Shown: positions 34,481 to 44,267, counted from the first letter of the stretch. The stretch is 64,000 bases of DNA from an uncultured Paracoccaceae bacterium (GCA_947496535.1 CANMDE010000001.1:1-64000), one strand, 5' to 3'. Translations and numbers: made by a program. The notes: generated by a model from the letters alone, not told the origin.

Positions 34481-35533
34481 TTGCGTGAACTGAGCAATAT
34501 ACTGCTGGATTGGTATGACCAACATGCACGGTCCATGCCGTGGCGGGTGTCACCGGCGGACCGAAAGGCGGGGCACAAACCAGATCCATATGCCGTATGG
34601 ATGTCAGAGATCATGCTACAACAGACAACCGTTGCGGCGGTCCGCGACTATTTTCGCAAATTCATGTCCACTTGGCCCACGGTCGCCGATCTGGCAGGTG
34701 CTGAGGATGCCGATGTCATGGCCGCTTGGGCGGGGCTGGGTTACTACGCCCGCGCACGAAATCTGTTGAAATGCGCCCGCGTTGTGGTGGCTGAGCATGA
34801 CAGCACTTTTCCATCCGATTACAACAGCTTGCTGACTTTGCCGGGCATTGGTCCCTATACTGCGGCCGCGGTCGCGTCGATCGCCTTTGACAAACCTGAA
34901 ACTGTTGTAGATGGCAATGTCGAACGGGTCATGGCGCGAATGTATGACGTTCACACACCTCTGCCGGCGGCCAAGCCCGAACTTACAGCTTTGGCCCGTG
35001 ACCTGACACCAAACCAGCGCCCCGGCGATTACGCGCAAGCTGTGATGGACCTCGGTGCTACTATATGCACGCCCCGGAACCCGGCCTGCGGGATTTGCCC
35101 GTGGCGCGATCCCTGTGCGGCGCGGAAGGCGGGAACCGCAGCCGATCTGCCACGCAAAACGCCGAAGAAAAAGGTCCCAACACGTTTTGGCATCTCCTAT
35201 GTTGCCCGTCGGGCCGACGGAGCGTGGTTGCTAGAAACGCGCCCAGAAACCGGTATGTTGGGTGGCATGCTGGGTTGGCCTGGCTCTGCATGGGAGGATG
35301 ATCCGCAACCTATGCCACCGATGGCCGCCGACTGGACCGAAATTGGAGAAGAGGCGCGTCACACCTTCACCCACTTCCATCTGCGTCTTCGGATTATGAT
35401 TGCGGTGGTAGATCAGGACGCAGCCCCAACACACGGCATGTTCGTTGCTCACCAGGAATTCAGCCCTGCCGCTCTCCCCACGGCGATGCGGAAAGTGTAT
35501 GATCTGGCCGAAACGACGTTACGAACTGTTTGA
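34481..35533 (+). CDS. mutY: Adenine DNA glycosylase MutY
   Basis: Removes adenine mispaired with 8-oxoguanine; 350 residues. Catalytic Glu43 is in MSEIMLQQTTVAAV, the helix-hairpin-helix is LPGIGPYTAAAVASIAF, and the catalytic Asp is in VVDGNVERV. The [4Fe-4S] cluster motif C-x6-C-x2-C-x5-C is complete in CTPRNPACGICPWRDPC. The C-terminal NUDIX-like domain for 8-oxoG recognition runs from about 230, with TFTHFHLRLRI. The start is TTG; AGGAA lies upstream and no ATG fits. Divergent from dciA. Confidence 0.95.
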   Translation: MRELSNILLDWYDQHARSMPWRVSPADRKAGHKPDPYAVWMSEIMLQQTTVAAVRDYFRKFMSTWPTVADLAGAEDADVMAAWAGLGYYARARNLLKCARVVVAEHDSTFPSDYNSLLTLPGIGPYTAAAVASIAFDKPETVVDGNVERVMARMYDVHTPLPAAKPELTALARDLTPNQRPGDYAQAVMDLGATICTPRNPACGICPWRDPCAARKAGTAADLPRKTPKKKVPTRFGISYVARRADGAWLLETRPETGMLGGMLGWPGSAWEDDPQPMPPMAADWTEIGEEARHTFTHFHLRLRIMIAVVDQDAAPTHGMFVAHQEFSPAALPTAMRKVYDLAETTLRTV

Positions 35534-35587
35534 GCATTTGCGTAACAGGGCCTTAACATTGTCGCACAATGCCGGAGGAGGACCAGC

Positions 35588-36730
35588 ATGACCGTCATGA
35601 CCGACCCGCCAGCGATATCGCGCTTTGCGGCGGCTGCTCCTTTCTGGGTGTCGCTGATCTTGATCCCGGTGGCCTGGATTGCGGCGCTTTATGGGGGCTG
35701 GGCATTGCTGCTTCTGCCGGCCAGCACATGGTATCTTTTCACCATCATCGACTATTTCGCGGGGCTGAACACCGAAAACCCCGATCCAAACACGCCTGAT
35801 TCTGCGCTTTTCTGGTACCGGCTCATCACGTTGCTCTGGGCGCCGTTCCAGATCATCACAATCTTTGCGATTCTCTGGTATGTGATGGCCACTGGCCACC
35901 TACGCGGATGGGAAGAATGGCTGCTTTTCGCCGGGGTCGGAGTAATCACCGGCACTATCGGCATCAACTATTCGCACGAGCTGATGCATCAATCCCCCAA
36001 ACTTGAACGCTGGATGGGGGATATTCTGCTGGCCAGCGTGCTTTATTCCCATTTCCGATCCGAACATCTTCTTGTCCATCATCGCTACGTCGCCACCCCC
36101 CGCGACCCCGTAACCGCACGATACGGGGAGGGGTTCTGGCGGTTTTTCCCAAGGGTTCTGCATCAGTGCTACTTTTCTGCTTTTGGGGCGGAAAAAGCGA
36201 TGCTGTCTCGTAAGGGTTTAGGTTGGAAGCATAAATCAAACCCATTCTGGCGGTACTGGGCGCTGCAGGCGCTTTTTGTTGGTCTCGCTGCGCTGATTGG
36301 TGGTTGGTGGGGCGTCTTCCTCTTCATCACACAGGCCTTTGTTGCGATCTTCCAGCTGGAGCTCGTCAACTACGTTGAACACTACGGCCTGACCCGCAAA
36401 TATCTGGGTGATGGTAAATATGAACACGTCCAACCGCGCCATTCATGGAACGCGGCACACAGGGCTTCAAATTGGTTGTTGATCAACCTGCAAAGGCACT
36501 CAGACCACCATTTCAAGCCGAACCGGCGGTTTCCCCTTTTGCAGACATATGACGAAACCGAAGCGCCACAATTGCCATTTGGGTATCCGGTCATGACTAT
36601 GCTGGCCATGTCGCCGACATTATGGCGGCGTGTCATGAACCCACGCGTAAAAGCATGGCGTGCGGCTTACTATCCGGACATCACGGATTGGTCTGCCTAT
36701 AGGGCCGCAGCAAACCCGATGCCGAGGTAA
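35588..36730 (+). CDS. alkB: Alkane 1-monooxygenase AlkB
   Basis: Integral-membrane di-iron monooxygenase that hydroxylates terminal carbons of medium-chain alkanes with rubredoxin as electron donor; 380 residues. The three histidine boxes are HELMH at 130-134, HLLVHHR at 160-166 and LQRHSDHHF near 305, and the NYVEHYGL motif is present. Five or six membrane helices surround them. GGAGGACCAGC directly precedes the ATG. No rubredoxin, rubredoxin reductase or alkane regulator is nearby, so partners must be elsewhere. It directly follows mutY, which is unusual. Substrate range cannot be read. Confidence 0.93.
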   Translation: MTVMTDPPAISRFAAAAPFWVSLILIPVAWIAALYGGWALLLLPASTWYLFTIIDYFAGLNTENPDPNTPDSALFWYRLITLLWAPFQIITIFAILWYVMATGHLRGWEEWLLFAGVGVITGTIGINYSHELMHQSPKLERWMGDILLASVLYSHFRSEHLLVHHRYVATPRDPVTARYGEGFWRFFPRVLHQCYFSAFGAEKAMLSRKGLGWKHKSNPFWRYWALQALFVGLAALIGGWWGVFLFITQAFVAIFQLELVNYVEHYGLTRKYLGDGKYEHVQPRHSWNAAHRASNWLLINLQRHSDHHFKPNRRFPLLQTYDETEAPQLPFGYPVMTMLAMSPTLWRRVMNPRVKAWRAAYYPDITDWSAYRAAANPMPR

Positions 36731-38527
36731 TTAGTGATTGTCGCGTGGTAGCCCCTTGCGGGCGATATCGCGGTAATTGTCCGCGTCGCGTAAAGTCATA
36801 CCCTTGTCAAAAGGCTGCACCAGTTCGCGGAAGTATTGCTGCCAAGGGGATTGACTTACGGGTATTGGAAAGCCGCCCTCTGCAACTAATTCATTTAACC
36901 GAGTTTCCAATTCTTGGTCAGCCACCAGAATGTTCACCGTGCAGACATTCAGATCGACCCGCAAAGTGTCGCCTGTGCGCAGCAGAGCCAATCCGCCATT
37001 ATCGGCGGCCTCCGGTGCCGCATTCAGGATCGAAGGCGAACCGGATGTGCCCGACTGCCGTCCGTCACCAATGCAAGGCAGCGCCTCTACACCCTGTTTC
37101 AGCAGATAAGAGGGTGCGCGCATATTCACGACCTCCGCCCCGCCGGGGTATCCCTTGGGGCCAGCGCCACGCATCACCAGAATGCAATTCTGGTCGATGT
37201 TTTCAGCGGGATCATCAATGCGGTGGTGATAATCCTCTGGCCCGTCAAACACGATGGCCCGGCCTTCGAATGCATTCGGGTCATCCGGGTTCGACAGGTA
37301 TGTCTGACGAAAAGCATCGCCAATGACCGAGGTCTTCATGATCGCACTGTCAAACAGATTGCCGGTCAAATTGATGAACCCGGCAGACTCCATCAATGGG
37401 GTTGCAGCAGGCTTAATAACATCGTCGTTAAGCGTCCTCAGCAGCCCGCAATTTTCAGACATTGTTTGACCATTTGCGGTGATCGCATCGGAGTGGGGGA
37501 GCAGACCGGCCTGCAGCAACTCCCCAATCACGGCAGGCACCCCGCCGGCCCTATGGTAGTCTTCGCCAAGATAGGTGCCGGCCGGTTGCAAGTTCACCAA
37601 CAGCGGAATGGCATGGCCCAACTTCTGCCAATCATCGTTATCCAACGGCACACCAAGATGCCGTGCGATAGCGTTCAAATGGATCGGCGCATTCGTCGAC
37701 CCGCCAATGGCTGAATTGATCACAATGGCGTTCTCGAACGCCTCTCGGGTCATAATATCGGAAGGGCGCAAATCGTCCCAAACCATTTCGACAATGCGAC
37801 GACCGGTCTGATAGCTGATCTGCCCACGTTCGCGATAAGGGGCCGGAATGGCAGCAGAGCCGGGAAGCTGCATTCCCAGCGCCTCGGCCAGTGAATTCAT
37901 CGTGGTGGCTGTACCCATCGTGTTGCAATAACCCACCGACGGGGCAGAGGCCGCAGCGATCTCCATGAACCCTTCGTCATCGATCTCGCCCGCCGCCAAT
38001 CGCTCCCTTGCTTTCCAGATCACCGTGCCTGATCCCGCACGCTCACCTTCAAACCAGCCGTTCAGCATTGGCCCAACCGACAGCGCAATTGCCGGGATGT
38101 TCACTGTTGCGGCCGCCATCAGCAAGGCAGGGGTGGTCTTGTCGCAGCCGATTGTCAGCACAACACCATCGATAGGATAACCATAAAGCGTCTCAACCAG
38201 ACCCAGATAAGCAAGGTTGCGATCAATGCTCGCCGTTGGGCGTCGCCCGGTTTCCTGAATTGGATGCACAGGGACTTCGATCGGAACACCACCCGACGCG
38301 ATGATCCCATCCCGCACCCGTTTCGCCAGTTCGATGTGATGACGATTGCAGGGGCTTAGATCGCTCCCCGTTTGGGCAATGGCAATGATCGGTTTGCCGG
38401 ATTGCAGTTCTTCCCGCGTCAGGCCGTAATTCAGGTAGCGCTCCAGATACAGCGCGGTCATCTCGGGGTTTTCAGGGTTGTCGAACCATTTGCGCGAACG
38501 CAGGTCATCGGGGCGGATTTTTGGCAA
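36731..38527 (-). CDS. IlvD/Edd-type sugar-acid dehydratase
   Basis: Iron-sulfur dehydratase, 598 residues, of the IlvD/Edd family, closest in pattern to L-arabinonate dehydratase. Cys60 (DLSPCNRHH), Cys128 (TIGCDKTTP) and Cys201 (GYCNTMGTA) fit the cluster ligands; in the crystallised Rhizobium enzyme these are Cys59, Cys127 and Cys200, one number lower. The catalytic Ser loop [13 protein letters not shown] is intact. Start is a TTG at 38527 with AAGGAG 7 bases upstream, giving [14 protein letters not shown]; the longer frame crosses the divergent gene's promoter region. Likely reaction is sugar acid to 2-keto-3-deoxy sugar acid. The stop abuts alkB with no gap. Confidence 0.88.
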   Translation of the reverse strand: MPKIRPDDLRSRKWFDNPENPEMTALYLERYLNYGLTREELQSGKPIIAIAQTGSDLSPCNRHHIELAKRVRDGIIASGGVPIEVPVHPIQETGRRPTASIDRNLAYLGLVETLYGYPIDGVVLTIGCDKTTPALLMAAATVNIPAIALSVGPMLNGWFEGERAGSGTVIWKARERLAAGEIDDEGFMEIAAASAPSVGYCNTMGTATTMNSLAEALGMQLPGSAAIPAPYRERGQISYQTGRRIVEMVWDDLRPSDIMTREAFENAIVINSAIGGSTNAPIHLNAIARHLGVPLDNDDWQKLGHAIPLLVNLQPAGTYLGEDYHRAGGVPAVIGELLQAGLLPHSDAITANGQTMSENCGLLRTLNDDVIKPAATPLMESAGFINLTGNLFDSAIMKTSVIGDAFRQTYLSNPDDPNAFEGRAIVFDGPEDYHHRIDDPAENIDQNCILVMRGAGPKGYPGGAEVVNMRAPSYLLKQGVEALPCIGDGRQSGTSGSPSILNAAPEAADNGGLALLRTGDTLRVDLNVCTVNILVADQELETRLNELVAEGGFPIPVSQSPWQQYFRELVQPFDKGMTLRDADNYRDIARKGLPRDNH

Positions 38528-38627
38528 GGGCTCGCTCCTTGAAATTGTGGGCTTGCAGGCTGTTATGTTGCATATGATTACGCCAAAGCAGATCCGCCAT
38601 ATCGGCAAAAATGCAAAGGGCCATCAT

Positions 38628-39509
38628 ATGGAACAACAAATCGCATTGCTCGGCACGGGCCTAATGGGGTTTCCCATGGCACGCAATATCGCAAGGGCTG
38701 GTTTTGCGCTAAAGGTCTGGAACCGCACCCGCGCTAAAGCCACGCCATTGGCGGCAGAAGGCATCACGATTGCCGATACTCTGGCCGAGGCGGTTGGATC
38801 GAGCAATGCGGTGATTAGCATGGTCAGCGATGGTGGCGCATTGTTGCAATTGGTCGGGGACCCTTCAGTGCAATCCGCCCTGCAAGCCGGATCAGTCTGG
38901 ATCGATATGTCCAGCACCAGACCTGCGGAGGCCAGACACGCGGCCACGGTTCTTGCTGCGCAGGACGTTGCGTTTCTGGACGCGCCAGTATCAGGCGGCT
39001 CAAAAGGGGCAGAGGACGGCGCATTGGCAATCATGGTCGGTGGTGCGGCGGATCACTATGACAGGGTGAGTGATCTTCTGTCTTCCATGGGGCGACCAAC
39101 ACTTGTCGGGCCGACAGGGTCCGGTCAATTAGCCAAACTGGCCAATCAGGCGATTGTCGGCGTCACGATCGCTGCTGTTTCAGAGGCAACGTTGCTGCTC
39201 GAGGCAGGCGGTGCAGATGCGACAGCTGTGCGTGCCGCACTCAAGGGTGGCTTTGCCGATAGCACAGTCCTTCAGCAACACGGTGCTCGAATGACCAACC
39301 GCGATTTCGCACCCGGTGGCCCAGCACGTCTTCAACTCAAAGACCTCGACAACGTGCTGGCAGAAGCTGGCAATCTTGCATTACCAGCTGTGCAACAAGC
39401 CCGTGACAGGTTTCAACGATATGTTGAGGCGCTGGGCGGGGCGGAAAAGGACCATTCCGGCCTGTTTGAAGAGTTACTTGCTCACAATCAGATTGCCCCT
39501 GATGGTTAA
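38628..39509 (+). CDS. Beta-hydroxyacid dehydrogenase, copy 1
   Basis: NAD(P)-dependent dehydrogenase of the 3-hydroxyisobutyrate/tartronate semialdehyde reductase family, 293 residues. The Rossmann motif is ALLGTGLMGFPMARNIARAG, the substrate loop is LDAPVSGGSKGAEDGAL, and the catalytic Lys is in GSGQLAKLANQAI. The start at 38628 has AAAGGG 7 bases before it; a longer open frame overlaps the divergent dehydratase. It shares a 100-base divergent promoter region with that gene, suggesting a joint role in sugar-acid use, for example reducing a semialdehyde product. Confidence 0.88.
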   Translation: MEQQIALLGTGLMGFPMARNIARAGFALKVWNRTRAKATPLAAEGITIADTLAEAVGSSNAVISMVSDGGALLQLVGDPSVQSALQAGSVWIDMSSTRPAEARHAATVLAAQDVAFLDAPVSGGSKGAEDGALAIMVGGAADHYDRVSDLLSSMGRPTLVGPTGSGQLAKLANQAIVGVTIAAVSEATLLLEAGGADATAVRAALKGGFADSTVLQQHGARMTNRDFAPGGPARLQLKDLDNVLAEAGNLALPAVQQARDRFQRYVEALGGAEKDHSGLFEELLAHNQIAPDG

Positions 39510-39616
39510 CGGCAGCCTATTTGGGCGGGGCAACACTGGCCAAGAAAATGCCACGATCTCTTGCAACCATACCAGTCGACTAGCACACATAGCCCAAGTA
39601 GCAATTGGAGACATTT

Positions 39617-40513
39617 ATGACCAAACCGAACATAGGCTTCATTGGCCTTGGATTGATGGGCGGCGCCATGGTCAGTCGCTTGTTGGATCAAGGTTACCAA
39701 ATGACGATCACGGCTAACCGGTCTCGGCCCAACATCGATGCCGCGGTCGCGCGCGGCGCGGTTGAGGTGGCCACGGCCAGGGACGTGGCAGCGGAAAGCG
39801 ATGTCGTCATGTTGTGCATGGACACATCCAAAAGTGTTGAGGCGCGCATGTCCGGCCCCGACGGGGTTATAGCGGGGCTGCGCGAAGGCGGCACGGTCGT
39901 TGATTTTGGGACCTCCTTGCCTGAAAGCACCCGCAAGCTTGCAGCGCTGGTTGGCGCCGCTGGGGGCGCGATGCTTGATGCGCCATTGGGGCGGACACCG
40001 GCCCATGCGCTTGACGGCAAACTGAACATTATGACAGCGGGCGACAAAGCGGCGTTTGATCGGGTTCAGCCAGTATTGGATGATTTGGGCGAAAATGTCT
40101 TCCATCTGGGGGCTATCGGTTCGGGCCACACGGTCAAACTACTGAACAACTTTGTCGGGATGACGATTGCCAACGCGGTGTCCGAGGCATTTGCCATGGC
40201 CGATGTGGCGGGCGTCGATCGTAAACAACTCTATGATGTCATCTCAGCCGGTCCGCTTCATTCGGGTATGATGGACTTTGTCAAAGCGTATGGTGTGGAT
40301 GGGGACCCGAGTATGCTGGCCTTCTCGATCCGCAATGCAGCCAAGGACGTTGGCTACTACAGCCAGATGGCTAAAGATGCGGGAGCACCCTCCATGCTGT
40401 CGGATGCACCACTTGCCGCTTTGAATGCCGCAACAGAGCAGGGGCAGGGCGATCAAATGGTGTCCCAGATGGTCGATTTTTATGCAAAGCAGCTAAAATC
40501 CACCGGATCATAG
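39617..40513 (+). CDS. Beta-hydroxyacid dehydrogenase, copy 2
   Basis: Second member of the same family, 298 residues, starting 107 bases after the first. The Rossmann motif is IGFIGLGLMGGAMVSRLLDQG, the substrate loop is LDAPLGRTPAHALDGKL, and the catalytic Lys is in GSGHTVKLLNNFVG. It is only distantly like copy 1, so it is a separate paralogue and not a recent duplicate. Start at 39617 has GGAG 6 bases upstream (the frame opens 12 bases earlier). Substrate unknown; the loop change from SGGSKGA to LGRTPAH suggests a different acid. Confidence 0.87.
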   Translation: MTKPNIGFIGLGLMGGAMVSRLLDQGYQMTITANRSRPNIDAAVARGAVEVATARDVAAESDVVMLCMDTSKSVEARMSGPDGVIAGLREGGTVVDFGTSLPESTRKLAALVGAAGGAMLDAPLGRTPAHALDGKLNIMTAGDKAAFDRVQPVLDDLGENVFHLGAIGSGHTVKLLNNFVGMTIANAVSEAFAMADVAGVDRKQLYDVISAGPLHSGMMDFVKAYGVDGDPSMLAFSIRNAAKDVGYYSQMAKDAGAPSMLSDAPLAALNAATEQGQGDQMVSQMVDFYAKQLKSTGS

Positions 40514-40642
40514 GCAGCTCATTGCGCTGGGGTTGACGGCGATTATCAGCTTAGAAAGATCAATGGCTCTAAGTGGTTAGGCTTGATCACGTTGGCTACA
40601 AGATCGTAACATCTCATGACTTGCTATAGTATCGATGGTTAT

Positions 40643-40657
40643 TTAAGCACAAATTAA
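40643..40657 (+). promoter_or_regulatory. Perfect TTAA-N7-TTAA (CtrA-type) site
   Basis: TTAAGCACAAATTAA matches the alphaproteobacterial CtrA core spacing exactly and sits 51-65 bases before the start of the capsule operon. Full consensus sites carry TTAAC-type flanks that are only partly present here. Regulation by CtrA is inferred. Confidence 0.4.
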
Positions 40658-40707
40658 TGAGGTCGCGTGTGATCCACGTGAACCTCTGAAGAATAAAGAC
40701 GCAGGTT

Positions 40708-42105
40708 ATGGCTCAAAATACATCCAACACGTCCGGAGAAATTTCCGAGCAGCCTGCGCTTTTGGGGGCCGATGTTGTTCGTATGCTGCGTCGGAACTCC
40801 ACAGTACCTGCAACTGTATTCGACCCGACCCAGTCAACGGGAAAGAAAGGGCGGGTCTTGTTGTTGCAAGGTCCAGTTGGCCCGTTCTTTTCACGCCTTC
40901 AGAATTTTCTGGACGAACAGGGCTTCGATGCGTGGAGGGTGACGTTCAACGCGGGCGACCGGTTTTATGGACGTCACAAAAAGCGGCTGAAGTTCAAAGG
41001 TGACCTGCAGACTTGGGAGCAATGGATCGGGGTCTTCCTCGCAACCTACCGGCCCGATTTTATCGTCCTGTTTGGTAGTGATCGGAAGATTCACACCATC
41101 GCGCGGGCTCAGGCTGACGCGTTGGGTATCCGTGTCATTGCTTTGGAAGAAGGTTATCTTCGCCCAGGATACGTCACAATCGAAGAGGGCGCGAACAACT
41201 GGCTATCTCCGATTGCGGGTCAATTACCGCCAGAGGACTTTTCCGAAGACGAAAACCGCACGCCACGTCCGGCAGAATTCAACAGCACTTTCAGCATGTG
41301 TTATCACGCCGCGAGCTATTACACTTTGCGCACACTTTTTACCGGTGCGAACCAACGTGACTTATATCATCGCCAAATCCACCCGACCGGTGAGCTTGTT
41401 TCTTGGGCACGTAATATTGTCCTTCGCCTTACCCGGCTCCGCCAAAATAACCAAATCACTCATCGGCTGATAAATCAGGATGCCGGAAAGTACTTTCTGG
41501 TGCCGCTGCAAGTGGCCTCTGATACTCAACTTGCTGATGCGAGCATGGGCTGGAACAACTTGCGACTGATCATCGAAAGCATCAGGTCATTTGCGCGATC
41601 AGCGCCATCCGACCGACGTCTGGTGTTCAAGATTCATCCGATGGAAAGAGGCCACAGTGACGATCCGGCGGTGATTTCCGCAATTGCGCAGGAATTTGGT
41701 GTTTCGGATCGGGTGGATGTGATTGATGACGGGCCTCTTGCGCCGCTGACCACGCATTGTGCCGGAATGATTACAATGAATTCAACATCCGGTCTTTCCG
41801 CAATCCACCATGGTGTGCCACTATTGGTGATTGGTCGAGCGGTGTACGCCCACAAGGCGCTGGCAACCTGCGCCAGCGGCACACCTGATTTCGATGCATT
41901 TTGGCATAAGGGGCATGTAGCAGATGCCGATCTGCGACGGAGATATCTACTCTTCCTGCGGACGGAGAGCCTTAAGCCAGGCAACTTCTACGTGCGTAAG
42001 GGAATGGAACTGTCCTGCATTGGAGTGACAGAGGTGATGCGCCGCATCGCGATGGCTGATACATCTGAGAAACCAGTCAGCTTTCCATTGGAAAACATCG
42101 CATGA
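40708..42105 (+). CDS. kpsS: Capsule Kdo transferase, KpsS-like
   Basis: Cytoplasmic glycosyltransferase of the KpsS family, 465 residues, which in group 2 capsules adds the first beta-Kdo to phosphatidylglycerol as anchor for the capsule chain. The family marker ALEEGYLRPGYVTIEEGANN is at about 147-166. Upstream, GRVLLLQGPVGPFFSRLQNFL and DFIVLFGSDRKIH are typical. The C-terminal half has FKIHPMERG and MITMNSTSGLSAIHHGVP, the nucleotide-sugar site. It is the first gene of a three-gene operon and overlaps the next by 4 bases (ATGA). Confidence 0.87.
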   Translation: MAQNTSNTSGEISEQPALLGADVVRMLRRNSTVPATVFDPTQSTGKKGRVLLLQGPVGPFFSRLQNFLDEQGFDAWRVTFNAGDRFYGRHKKRLKFKGDLQTWEQWIGVFLATYRPDFIVLFGSDRKIHTIARAQADALGIRVIALEEGYLRPGYVTIEEGANNWLSPIAGQLPPEDFSEDENRTPRPAEFNSTFSMCYHAASYYTLRTLFTGANQRDLYHRQIHPTGELVSWARNIVLRLTRLRQNNQITHRLINQDAGKYFLVPLQVASDTQLADASMGWNNLRLIIESIRSFARSAPSDRRLVFKIHPMERGHSDDPAVISAIAQEFGVSDRVDVIDDGPLAPLTTHCAGMITMNSTSGLSAIHHGVPLLVIGRAVYAHKALATCASGTPDFDAFWHKGHVADADLRRRYLLFLRTESLKPGNFYVRKGMELSCIGVTEVMRRIAMADTSEKPVSFPLENIA

Positions 42106-43277
42106 TCATCCGAACAGCGTCGAGTCTATTGCACCTGCCCTGGGTGGCCAAATGTTGCTTGATGATCGGCCTGTCCTTTCTTGCAGCCTGCGCTTCGTTG
42201 CCATCACAGGGACCTCAGGCAATTGACATTGCCCTGACAGAACCTGACCCGGAAAATCCTCCAACAAACTATGTTGTGGTGCCGCTCGATCAGAATACGC
42301 TGACTGTTCTTAACAATGCCGGACCAACCCCATTGCCGCGTAGCTTCACCGGAACAAATCAAGTGGCTGGCAACTCTGTCTTTGGTATCGGGGATGAACT
42401 GGCCATCAATATCTGGGAACCATCAGTTGATGGTCTTTTCTCCACAGCTGAGAACAAACAAACGGCGCTGCAGGCAGTTGTCGATAGTGACGGGTCTATT
42501 TTCGTACCTTATGTCGGGCGTGTTCGCGCAGCAGGCATATCGGTAGAGGCTCTGCGTCGTGCCATCACGACACAGTTGGTGGGCAAAGCCGTCGAACCGC
42601 AGGTCCAGGTTCTGCTTGTCGAAAGCAATAGCAACAGCGTCGTTGTTCTTGGTGACGTGAGTGCCCCTGGGCGATATCCGATTGCAATCCGGCGATTGAC
42701 CCTCATGGAAGCCATCGCCGAGGCTGGCGGCACGCAGGAACCCATCTTTGAAACGGTAGCCGTTATCACACGCGGATCAACGCGGGCTACAATTCGGTTG
42801 GATGATGCGGTCGATGATAGCAGTCAAAACGTGCAGCTCCGGCCTGGCGATAACGTTCAGGTCATCCATAGACCGCGCAGCTTTTCTGCCTTCGGTGCGG
42901 TAGGCTCAAAACAGTTCGTACCATTCGAAAGGCAAGAGGTGACACTTGCTGAATCGCTGGCACTGGTTGGCGGGCTTGAAGATGATAGCGCAGATGCGGG
43001 CGGTATGTTTCTCTTTCGATACGAAAGCCGGGGTTTGGTCGAACAACTGGCAACGCAAGTCAACGTAGATGCCATCTCAGGTAACGAGATCCCCGTGATC
43101 TATCGGCTCGACTTCAACCAGCCGCAGGCGTTCTTTTACGCGCGCGCGTTTGAGATGCGCGACAAGGACATTATCTACGTAGCCAATGCACCCGCGACTG
43201 AATTCAATAAATTTGTTAGTCTGCTGTTGTCGCCCTTCGTCGGCTCAGTGAACACCGCAAGCAACATAGGTGACTAG
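42102..43277 (+). CDS. Capsule/polysaccharide export lipoprotein
   Basis: Outer-membrane polysaccharide export (OPX, Wza/KpsD-like) protein, 391 residues. The N-terminal lipobox LSFLAACASLP gives acylated Cys near 30. A Poly_export domain begins GIGDELAINIWEPS and contains VDSDGSIFVPYVGRV. SLBB-type ligand domains follow, with NSVVVLGDVSAPGRYPI and a second near 270. Lipid anchoring and export fit a secretion channel for capsule. In group 2 systems KpsD does this job; the ABC transporter genes kpsM, kpsT and kpsE and kpsC are not in the window. Confidence 0.87.
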   Translation: MIIRTASSLLHLPWVAKCCLMIGLSFLAACASLPSQGPQAIDIALTEPDPENPPTNYVVVPLDQNTLTVLNNAGPTPLPRSFTGTNQVAGNSVFGIGDELAINIWEPSVDGLFSTAENKQTALQAVVDSDGSIFVPYVGRVRAAGISVEALRRAITTQLVGKAVEPQVQVLLVESNSNSVVVLGDVSAPGRYPIAIRRLTLMEAIAEAGGTQEPIFETVAVITRGSTRATIRLDDAVDDSSQNVQLRPGDNVQVIHRPRSFSAFGAVGSKQFVPFERQEVTLAESLALVGGLEDDSADAGGMFLFRYESRGLVEQLATQVNVDAISGNEIPVIYRLDFNQPQAFFYARAFEMRDKDIIYVANAPATEFNKFVSLLLSPFVGSVNTASNIGD

Positions 43278-44267
43278 ATGAAACCTCGTATCGTCTCTGA
43301 AAACGCCCTGACCGATAGTCAGCTGCAGATAAAAGACACCGTTGATCGCGTCTTGCATGAAGAAGCAGAGGCAATCATGTCGTTTTTGCCCTACTCTGAA
43401 AAATGTATCGCGGCAGTCGAAAAAATTGACGCAGCCACAGGTCCTCTGATCGTTGCGGGGATCGGCAAATCGGGTCACATCGCCAAGAAACTTGCTTCGA
43501 CCTTCCGGTCGTTAGGTCAGCTTGCCATCTATCTGCACCCTGCCGAGGCCAGCCACGGCGACCTTGGGCTCGTGGAAGACAACAGCGTCGTTTTGGCCCT
43601 ATCAAACTCTGGTGAGACGACAGAGCTGTCAGATCTCCTGCAATACTGCTCCACTCGGGATATCCCGATCATTTCCATCACCTCGCGCGCAGATAATACA
43701 CTTGGCCGTGCCAGCGACATCTGCATCAGCTATGGCGACCTACGTGAGGCTTGCCATAAGGGTCTCGCACCAACCACATCCACAACGCTGAGCCTCGCAA
43801 TCGGCGATGCGATCGCCGTCAGCCTCAGCGCTTTGCGTGGCAAAGTAGAAGAAGATTTCCGTCGTTTTCACCCTGGTGGCAAGCTTGGTGCGCGGTTGAC
43901 GACAGTGCGCGACCTCATGCGTGAAGGCAACGAAATGCCAATCCTGTCGCAAGACGCCACACTGGAAGAGGTCGTGTTGAAAATCACCGAGAAAAGCCTC
44001 GGGATGGTGGTTTTCGCAGAAGAGCGCAAATTGCTTGGCGTGCTCACTGACGGTGACTTGCGGCGCCATATCGACAAACTTCGGACAGCGGCACCTTTCG
44101 ATATGGCCACCAAAGAACCCGTGCGGGTCACGGCAGATATTTTTGCGTCCGAAGCTGCGTCCATGATGTCACTTCGCGGAATTACAGCCTGCGTTGTCGA
44201 AGACGAGGTAGGACAGCTCATCGGTGTTCTTCACGTACACGACTGCGTACGGGCTGGGGTCGCCTAG
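43278..44267 (+). CDS. kpsF: Arabinose-5-phosphate isomerase KdsD/KpsF
   Basis: Converts ribulose 5-phosphate to arabinose 5-phosphate, the first step of Kdo synthesis; 329 residues. The SIS domain (about 45-185) has GIGKSGHIAKKLASTFRSLG with HPAEASHGDLG. Two CBS domains (about 210-329) begin near MREGNEMPILSQDATLEEV. The ATG follows the stop of the export gene without spacing. With KpsS in the same operon, it probably supplies Kdo for capsule and lipid A. It is convergent with potI, 12 bases apart. Confidence 0.93.
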   Translation: MKPRIVSENALTDSQLQIKDTVDRVLHEEAEAIMSFLPYSEKCIAAVEKIDAATGPLIVAGIGKSGHIAKKLASTFRSLGQLAIYLHPAEASHGDLGLVEDNSVVLALSNSGETTELSDLLQYCSTRDIPIISITSRADNTLGRASDICISYGDLREACHKGLAPTTSTTLSLAIGDAIAVSLSALRGKVEEDFRRFHPGGKLGARLTTVRDLMREGNEMPILSQDATLEEVVLKITEKSLGMVVFAEERKLLGVLTDGDLRRHIDKLRTAAPFDMATKEPVRVTADIFASEAASMMSLRGITACVVEDEVGQLIGVLHVHDCVRAGVA

